DNA from: CANLBN01 sp050298695
GTDB taxonomy: Bacteria > Pseudomonadota > Gammaproteobacteria > Pseudomonadales > Cellvibrionaceae
Direction of reading: 5' to 3'
NCBI GenBank assembly: GCA_050298695.1
Contig: JBNKUQ010000019.1
Coordinates: forward strand, 1-40,228
DNA length: 40,228 nt
Position numbers and translations under genes: made by a program. The notes beneath the pieces were generated by a model. It was not told the DNA's origin. It was given only the letters and a program-made list of their open reading frames with translations, and made no database searches. Positions within the stretch are counted from its first letter, which is position 1. Every line of letters starts with the position of its first letter. Positions 35,139 through 40,228 of this stretch are shown one piece after another.

Positions 35139-36531
35139 GACTACCTCCAACTTCTGTTAGTGCCTGCACAACTCTTTCCATTTTGGAACTACGCGAGCCT
35201 TTTACCAAAATAACGGGTTGACTTTGAGTCAGTCTTCGCAAATCTTCTATTAACAAATCTATTGTTTCGTAATGTTTTGCATCTGAACCATAAGACTCGC
35301 TGGCATATTTGCTATATTTCCCCAAGGTTAAAAAATGAGAAATGTTTTTTTGTTTCGCATAAACACCTATTTGTTGGTGTTCACTGATAGCGCTATCACC
35401 CAACTCGCCCATATCGCCCATTACAAAAACAGAATTAGACGAAGCGTCACATAGCACATCGATTGCAGCTTTCATTGAACCTGGATTAGCGTTATAACTA
35501 TCATCAATCACGTGACAACCCGCTTCACCTTTTAAAACATGTAAACGCCCTTTTTCGGCGGAAAATTTTTCTAGCCCCTGACAAATACTTTGATTATCAA
35601 TGCCTAAGGCATGAGCACAAGCGGCAGCCGCAACCGCATTAGCAACATTGTGGCGCCCCAATACATTCAAGTGAACAGTAGCGCGGGCTTGACCACAAAC
35701 TAAGCCAAAGGAATAACAACCATTTTTTTGCAATACATTATTCTCAGCATAAACTTCCGCCCTAGAATCTTGAGCCATGGGCGAAAACAATAGACAGTTC
35801 TCTTGCTCTATAGCGCTCAACCACTGCTGCGCATAACGGTCATCGATATTAACAACAGCACAACCTGTTTTTTTCAAACCCTGATAGATTTCACCTTTAG
35901 CGGTGGCAATATTATCGACCGAACCAAATCCTTCCACATGAGCCGCCATCACATTGTTAATAACTGCCACCTCTGGTTCAGCCAGTAACGATAAGTAAGC
36001 AATTTCACCTATTGCGCTAGCGCCCATTTCAATCACCGCATACTGATGTGATGCAGTCATTTCTAATAAAGATAGTGGAACACCAATATGGTTGTTAAAA
36101 TTTCCCTTGGTTGCAAAAACATGTGCTTCACCGACAGCACAGGATAAAATTTCAAACAACATCCCCTTAACAGACGTTTTCCCACTGCTACCTGTAATCG
36201 CTACAATAGGTTTAGTAAATTGCTCTCGTTGAAACTGCGCGATGTTTCCTAATGCAATGGTTGTATCGTCAACCAGCCAAACACAGCACGGATTATTTTC
36301 AGGCAATTTTTGACATTCTGATTCTGCAATCACTAGTGCTTTTACACCACTATCTATCGCTTCTTGCAGGTGGTCATGCGCATCAAAACGCTCTCCTACT
36401 AAGGCAACAAACAAATCACTATTGTGTAACTGACGAGTATCAGTACTTACTGAACTAACCAAAGAGTCCGGCCCTAAAGTACGACCCCCATAACGTACCG
36501 CCAGCTCTAAAAGAGAAAATGGTTTAATCAT
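35119..36531 (-). CDS. murF: UDP-MurNAc-tripeptide--D-Ala-D-Ala ligase
   Basis: The protein has 470 residues. The ATP loop ITGSSGKTSVKGML, a GNFNNHIGVPLSLL segment, EMGASAIGEI and DDSYNANPGSMKAAI identify MurF. It joins D-Ala-D-Ala, made by the Ddl encoded downstream, to the UDP-MurNAc tripeptide. The start has GGGGAGGTGG upstream and overlaps the murE stop as ATGA (36528-36531). Confidence 0.97.
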   Translation of the reverse strand: MIKPFSLLELAVRYGGRTLGPDSLVSSVSTDTRQLHNSDLFVALVGERFDAHDHLQEAIDSGVKALVIAESECQKLPENNPCCVWLVDDTTIALGNIAQFQREQFTKPIVAITGSSGKTSVKGMLFEILSCAVGEAHVFATKGNFNNHIGVPLSLLEMTASHQYAVIEMGASAIGEIAYLSLLAEPEVAVINNVMAAHVEGFGSVDNIATAKGEIYQGLKKTGCAVVNIDDRYAQQWLSAIEQENCLLFSPMAQDSRAEVYAENNVLQKNGCYSFGLVCGQARATVHLNVLGRHNVANAVAAAACAHALGIDNQSICQGLEKFSAEKGRLHVLKGEAGCHVIDDSYNANPGSMKAAIDVLCDASSNSVFVMGDMGELGDSAISEHQQIGVYAKQKNISHFLTLGKYSKYASESYGSDAKHYETIDLLIEDLRRLTQSQPVILVKGSRSSKMERVVQALTEVGGSHASLAC

Positions 36532-38078
36532 TCCACCTCCCCTAACTCTCGGCGACGCAAACTTAAACGCGCCTCATTCACATCGCTAAATGCAAAACGT
36601 TGCGTGCCAATAATTTGATAGTTTTCATGTCCTTTACCAGCAATCAAGACAGTGTCACCTTCAGCAGCATGACTAATGGCAAAGTCAATCGCATTGGCGC
36701 GATCAACTATCACATCTCGCGGTTTACTAAAACCTGCTTCCACATCAGCAAAAATTTGTACGGAAGATTCTGTTCTGGGATTATCACTGGTCAGAATGAT
36801 TTCATCAGCTAAAGATTCTACAATCGCTGCCATTTCGGGGCGTTTTGCTCTATCGCGATCTCCTCCGCAACCAAATACACACCAAAGTTTGCCCTTAACT
36901 TGTTGTGAAGAAAGCGCAGACAACGCATTTTTTAGTGCATCGGGTGTATGCGCATAATCAATCACAACTTGTATCCCTGCTTGATTAGGAACAACTTCCA
37001 TTCGCCCAGCAACAGGTTTCAATAAAGGCAATACATTAACAATATCGCTCAACTCATAATGGTTAACATAAAGCGTTGCAACAACCGCTAACAAATTACT
37101 GATATTAAACTGACCAACCAATGCCGTTTCAAAAGAGTAATCGCCACTAGGAGTGACTAATACGCCTTTAATGCCATGACCACTGCTAACAATGGATTTA
37201 ACCGTGAAGTGGGCATTGGATGCGATAGACGCTGCGACCTGATGATTCAATCCATAGGTAATCAATTCCACATCAGGTCTTAGTGACTGAATAATGTCAT
37301 GGGAAAAGCCATCATCAATATTAACAACCGCACCAATAACTGATGGCATAGCAAATAATTTTGTCTTGGCTTTACCATAAACTTCCATCGAACCATGATA
37401 ATCAAGATGGTCATGACTTAAATTAGTAAATACGGCTGTGCGAATAAAAATATCTTCAATACGGTGCTGAGATAAGCCGTGGGAGGAGACCTCCATTGCA
37501 ATTATATTGGCATTTTGTTTAACTAAATTCGCACAAATTTTTTGCGTACTGATCGCATCACTGGTCGTCATTCCCGTTTCAGTTAGCACACTACTTTTCT
37601 TTTCAGCACTAACACTTTCTTTATCAACAACACCATAACCTAATGTTCCAACAACCCCACAACGTAAATTCAAATGAGCAAAACACTGTGCCAGCAATTG
37701 CGTGCACGTGGTTTTACCATTAGTTCCCGTTACGCCGATTACTGGCACGTTGTAAGATGGCTGACCATAAAACTTACCCGCTAACTCACTTAAATGACAA
37801 TGAATATTAGCCACTTTAATGACAGGGATATCTGCTTCAGCCGTTTCGCTTTCATCAATTAAAACAGCAATTGCACCATTCGATATCGCTTGAGGAATAA
37901 AGGTTTTTCCATGAAGTTGTAAACCTTGTACCGCAACAAATAAATATCCGGGCTCAACTTCTCGACTGTCAATTGTCAATCCCGATATTGCTTTCATCGC
38001 CAAAACGTCGGGCAATGAAACCATGGGTAGTAACTGCGCAAGAGTAGGCATGGCATTTATTTTTTCAGTGGCCATCAT
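36528..38078 (-). CDS. murE: UDP-MurNAc-L-Ala-D-Glu--meso-diaminopimelate ligase
   Basis: The protein has 516 residues. The ATP loop VTGTNGKTTCTQLL, GTLGYG, TNLSHDHLDYHGSME and TSDNPRTE are present; the DNPR motif selects meso-diaminopimelate rather than lysine, fitting a Gram-negative wall. It overlaps the ftsI stop as ATGA (38075-38078), and a second in-frame ATG follows the first at once (MM). It acts in the cytoplasm between MurD and MurF. Confidence 0.97.
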   Translation of the reverse strand: MMATEKINAMPTLAQLLPMVSLPDVLAMKAISGLTIDSREVEPGYLFVAVQGLQLHGKTFIPQAISNGAIAVLIDESETAEADIPVIKVANIHCHLSELAGKFYGQPSYNVPVIGVTGTNGKTTCTQLLAQCFAHLNLRCGVVGTLGYGVVDKESVSAEKKSSVLTETGMTTSDAISTQKICANLVKQNANIIAMEVSSHGLSQHRIEDIFIRTAVFTNLSHDHLDYHGSMEVYGKAKTKLFAMPSVIGAVVNIDDGFSHDIIQSLRPDVELITYGLNHQVAASIASNAHFTVKSIVSSGHGIKGVLVTPSGDYSFETALVGQFNISNLLAVVATLYVNHYELSDIVNVLPLLKPVAGRMEVVPNQAGIQVVIDYAHTPDALKNALSALSSQQVKGKLWCVFGCGGDRDRAKRPEMAAIVESLADEIILTSDNPRTESSVQIFADVEAGFSKPRDVIVDRANAIDFAISHAAEGDTVLIAGKGHENYQIIGTQRFAFSDVNEARLSLRRRELGEVE

Positions 38079-39838
38079 GTTAATGGCCCTTGCTTTTTAA
38101 TCGAGGCGAGTTCTTTTTTACTCACGGTATCTGTTTGATCATTTACAGCCGTTAAATCAGGAGGAATCTGCAACAAACGTAAACTTCTACCCATCAACGC
38201 TGAGAAAACAGGCGCAGCAACTTCACCACCAAAATACTGACCTCGCTTTGGCTCATTAATTGCCACAACGGCAATCAAGCGAGGGTTATCTGCAGGTGCA
38301 AAACCCGCAAATAATGATAAGTAACGATCATCGGCATAGCCATCACGTCCAACCTTATGAATAGTGCCCGTTTTACCCGCTACCTGATAAGCAGCCAAAC
38401 CGGCGCGAGTCCCGGTTCCGCCTTTCTGTACAACTTTTTGCAGCATCGAGGCAACTTGGTTGGCATAACGCGCTTGCACAACCGACTCGCTTGCTACCGC
38501 TTTGTTATCTAAACGCAGTAAAGAAACTGGTTTTTTTCGACCACCATCAGCAATAACACTGTAGGCTTGAGCCAGTTGTAAAGCCGTTAGCGACAAACCA
38601 TATCCAAAAGAAAAGTTAGCTTGAACAATGGGCTGCCATTTAGCATGACTAGGTAACAAGCCCGCTGCTTCGCCAGGAAATCCAGTACCGGTATCCTGCC
38701 CCAGACCTACACGAAAAAACATATCGCGAATACTGTCACCATCAAGCTCAAGACTTATTTTTGTTAACCCGACCTGACTCGATTTTTGCAATATTTTCTG
38801 CACATCAATCACGCCATAATTGACAGGATCGAGCAGCGTCTTACGCCCAACCTGCAAATAGCCCGGGTGCGTATCAACTTGTGTTGTTGGATTAAAACGA
38901 CCTGTTTCCAACGCAGCCATAACCGTTAAGGGCTTCATGGTTGAACCAGGTTCAAACTGATCGGTCATCGCACGGTTGCGCAAAGCGCTGGACTTAAGCC
39001 CACGTCGATCATTTGGATTGTAGGAGGGCTGATTGGCCATTGCTAAAACTTCGCCCGTTTTTGCATCCAACAAAACAATAGAACCCGATGTTGCACGATG
39101 CGCCTTAACCGCCTCTTTAAGTTCTCGATAAGCAAGATACTGCAAACGCAAATCAATACTTAGTGCAATATCTTTTCCCGCACTCGCATCACTGATTAAA
39201 TTAACATCTTTAAATGTACGACCTCGCAAATCTTTTAATACTTGCTTTTGGCCATTTTCACCAGCCAGCCAGCTATCGTATGCCAGCTCGATACCTTCTT
39301 GCCCTGTATCATCTACATTGGTAAAACCCACTAAGTGTGCAGCAACCTCACCTGCAGGGTAATAACGGCGATACTCTTTTTGACCATAGACGCCTGGAAT
39401 ATCCAAAGCCAAAATAGCATCGGCATCTGCTGGAGTTAAGTGTCGACGCAAATACATAAACTCTTTATTGCGAAAACGCGTTAATTTTTTCTCCAAGTCC
39501 GCCAAATTAATTGGTAACTTTTTAACTAATACCGACCATTGATCTCTTGCGGCAATCAACTCTTTGGGATTTGCCCACAAAGAAACAACGGGTGTACTCA
39601 CAGCCAAAGGCTCACCATTGCGATCTGTTATCACACCACGTAAACCCGGTATGACTTCTGAGCGCAAAGTGCGAACCAAGCCTTGCTGCTGTAAAAATTC
39701 GTAGCCGCGAATCTCGTTGGGCAAAACCTGTAGAGATGCTAAGTGCACAATTAGCGCACCTAATAAAGCCAACAACGCCAACACAATGGCGTAAAAGCGC
39801 CAGCGCACAATTTTTGCCGTATGCATTTGAGCTTTCAT
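38075..39838 (-). CDS. ftsI: peptidoglycan D,D-transpeptidase FtsI (PBP3)
   Basis: The protein has 587 residues. One membrane anchor lies at about 14-36, followed by the pedestal domain with RGVITDRNGEPLA and the transpeptidase domain. The catalytic SxxK is Ser299-Thr-Met-Lys302 and KTG is Lys489-Thr-Gly491. The second motif, normally SSN in this family, reads Ser353-Ser354-Gln355. It cross-links septal peptidoglycan as partner of FtsW and is a beta-lactam target. The start overlaps ftsL as TGATG. A second ATG lies four codons in. Confidence 0.97.
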   Translation of the reverse strand: MKAQMHTAKIVRWRFYAIVLALLALLGALIVHLASLQVLPNEIRGYEFLQQQGLVRTLRSEVIPGLRGVITDRNGEPLAVSTPVVSLWANPKELIAARDQWSVLVKKLPINLADLEKKLTRFRNKEFMYLRRHLTPADADAILALDIPGVYGQKEYRRYYPAGEVAAHLVGFTNVDDTGQEGIELAYDSWLAGENGQKQVLKDLRGRTFKDVNLISDASAGKDIALSIDLRLQYLAYRELKEAVKAHRATSGSIVLLDAKTGEVLAMANQPSYNPNDRRGLKSSALRNRAMTDQFEPGSTMKPLTVMAALETGRFNPTTQVDTHPGYLQVGRKTLLDPVNYGVIDVQKILQKSSQVGLTKISLELDGDSIRDMFFRVGLGQDTGTGFPGEAAGLLPSHAKWQPIVQANFSFGYGLSLTALQLAQAYSVIADGGRKKPVSLLRLDNKAVASESVVQARYANQVASMLQKVVQKGGTGTRAGLAAYQVAGKTGTIHKVGRDGYADDRYLSLFAGFAPADNPRLIAVVAINEPKRGQYFGGEVAAPVFSALMGRSLRLLQIPPDLTAVNDQTDTVSKKELASIKKQGPLT

Positions 39839-40146
39839 CAGGGTGTCACCATGATTATATTTTTTGACTCAGGCACTTGCATTGATAATTTTTCTTGGGC
39901 TAACTGTTCAACTCTGGCATAGGCTGCCCAGGCGCTCTCCTCTAATAAATATTGCCCCCAAACAACTTGGAGTTGATTCTCTTCGCGTCGCAAAGTTTCT
40001 AAATAATTAAACTTAACCCGCGTATCGTAAGTGACATAGATAACACTAAAAGCTGATGCAATTAAAGATAACCAGACAACAACCAACAGCAACAACGACT
40101 GCAAAGATAAAGACTGCTGATTAGTACCCTTATGCTTAATCACCAT
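39838..40146 (-). CDS. ftsL: cell division protein FtsL
   Basis: The protein has 102 residues: a short polar N-terminus, one membrane segment (about 13-36), and a periplasmic leucine-zipper-like coiled coil (about 40-90) ending in a typical AQEKLSMQVPESKNIIMV-type sequence. It is a small bitopic divisome protein that pairs with FtsB and FtsQ and activates FtsW/FtsI. It lies between rsmH (13-base gap) and ftsI (1-base overlap), as expected. Confidence 0.93.
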   Translation of the reverse strand: MVIKHKGTNQQSLSLQSLLLLVVVWLSLIASAFSVIYVTYDTRVKFNYLETLRREENQLQVVWGQYLLEESAWAAYARVEQLAQEKLSMQVPESKNIIMVTP

Positions 40147-40159
40147 TTCACCACTTCAA

Positions 40160-40228
40160 TTACGCAATTTTTTCTGCAACACGCATGACAGCACTGCGCG
40201 CGCGAGGGTTACGATCCAGCTCAGTTTT
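40160..40228 (-). CDS. rsmH: C-terminal end of 16S rRNA methyltransferase RsmH (MraW)
   Basis: Only the last 22 codons are in the window. They read KTELDRNPRARSAVMRVAEK and then IA, the conserved RsmH C-terminus (NPRARSAxxRVAE). RsmH methylates N4 of C1402 in 16S rRNA. It is too short to appear as a long open frame, but its frame runs cleanly to the window edge with TAA at 40160-40162, and its place upstream of ftsL is canonical. Confidence 0.93.
   Translation of the reverse strand, partial: KTELDRNPRARSAVMRVAEKIA

Noticed and set aside
1..40228. tRNA or rRNA genes
   Set aside because: No tRNA cloverleaf arms with CCA-adjacent features or rRNA-like segments were noticed, and conserved coding genes fill most of the window.

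Overview
The window is a gammaproteobacterial chromosome segment with moderately low GC. Its gene order resembles the Pseudomonas / Cellvibrio / marine gammaproteobacterial type: nadC next to pilin-pilB-pilC-pilD-coaE-yacG, and a dcw cell-wall cluster followed by lpxC, an M23 peptidase, secA, argJ and mutT. MurE carries the DNPR signature of meso-diaminopimelate addition, and lpxC, ampD and ampG also point to a Gram-negative cell. The exact genus cannot be fixed from the sequence alone.

Layout. (1) Positions 1-1800 look accessory: the broken 3' end of a DUF481 outer-membrane protein gene, a small lipoprotein gene, an orphan HExxH metallopeptidase gene, and a hairpin whose arms look like insertion-sequence ends. 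(2) 1806-7486, minus strand, is a peptidoglycan-recycling and housekeeping group: AmpG-type permease, YajQ, Maf, AmpD and a large DUF1631 protein. (3) 7893-17199 is the nadC / type IV pilus / coaE / yacG block. The core pilB-pilC-pilD genes are on the plus strand. A minus-strand module of three pilin genes with a PglL-type pilin glycosyl ligase is inserted between nadC and pilB. (4) 17249-17356 holds an inverted pair of dRS3-like repeats, which form the 3' end of mutT. (5) 17295-24247, minus strand: mutT, argJ, secA, a LytM/M23 peptidase and lpxC. (6) 24727-40228, minus strand, is an almost gapless dcw cluster, in transcription order rsmH (end only), ftsL, ftsI, murE, murF, mraY, murD, ftsW, murG, murC, ddl, ftsQ, ftsA, ftsZ. 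Most junctions down to murG are ATGA or TGATG overlaps, suggesting translational coupling. A perfect 16-bp-arm hairpin after ftsZ separates the cluster from lpxC.

How the genes work together. MurC-F, Ddl, MraY and MurG make lipid II; FtsW and FtsI (with FtsQ and FtsL) polymerise and cross-link it at the septum under FtsZ/FtsA control. AmpG and AmpD return turnover products, LpxC commits precursors to lipid A, and SecA exports envelope proteins. PilB, PilC and PilD assemble pili from the nearby pilins.

Most of the window is conserved housekeeping sequence. The points most worth a second look are the metallopeptidase/lipoprotein pair, the pilin-PglL module with a sigma-54 type promoter, the repeat-derived C-terminus of MutT, and an FtsI whose SxN motif reads SSQ. 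I did not find a clearly new multi-gene system.
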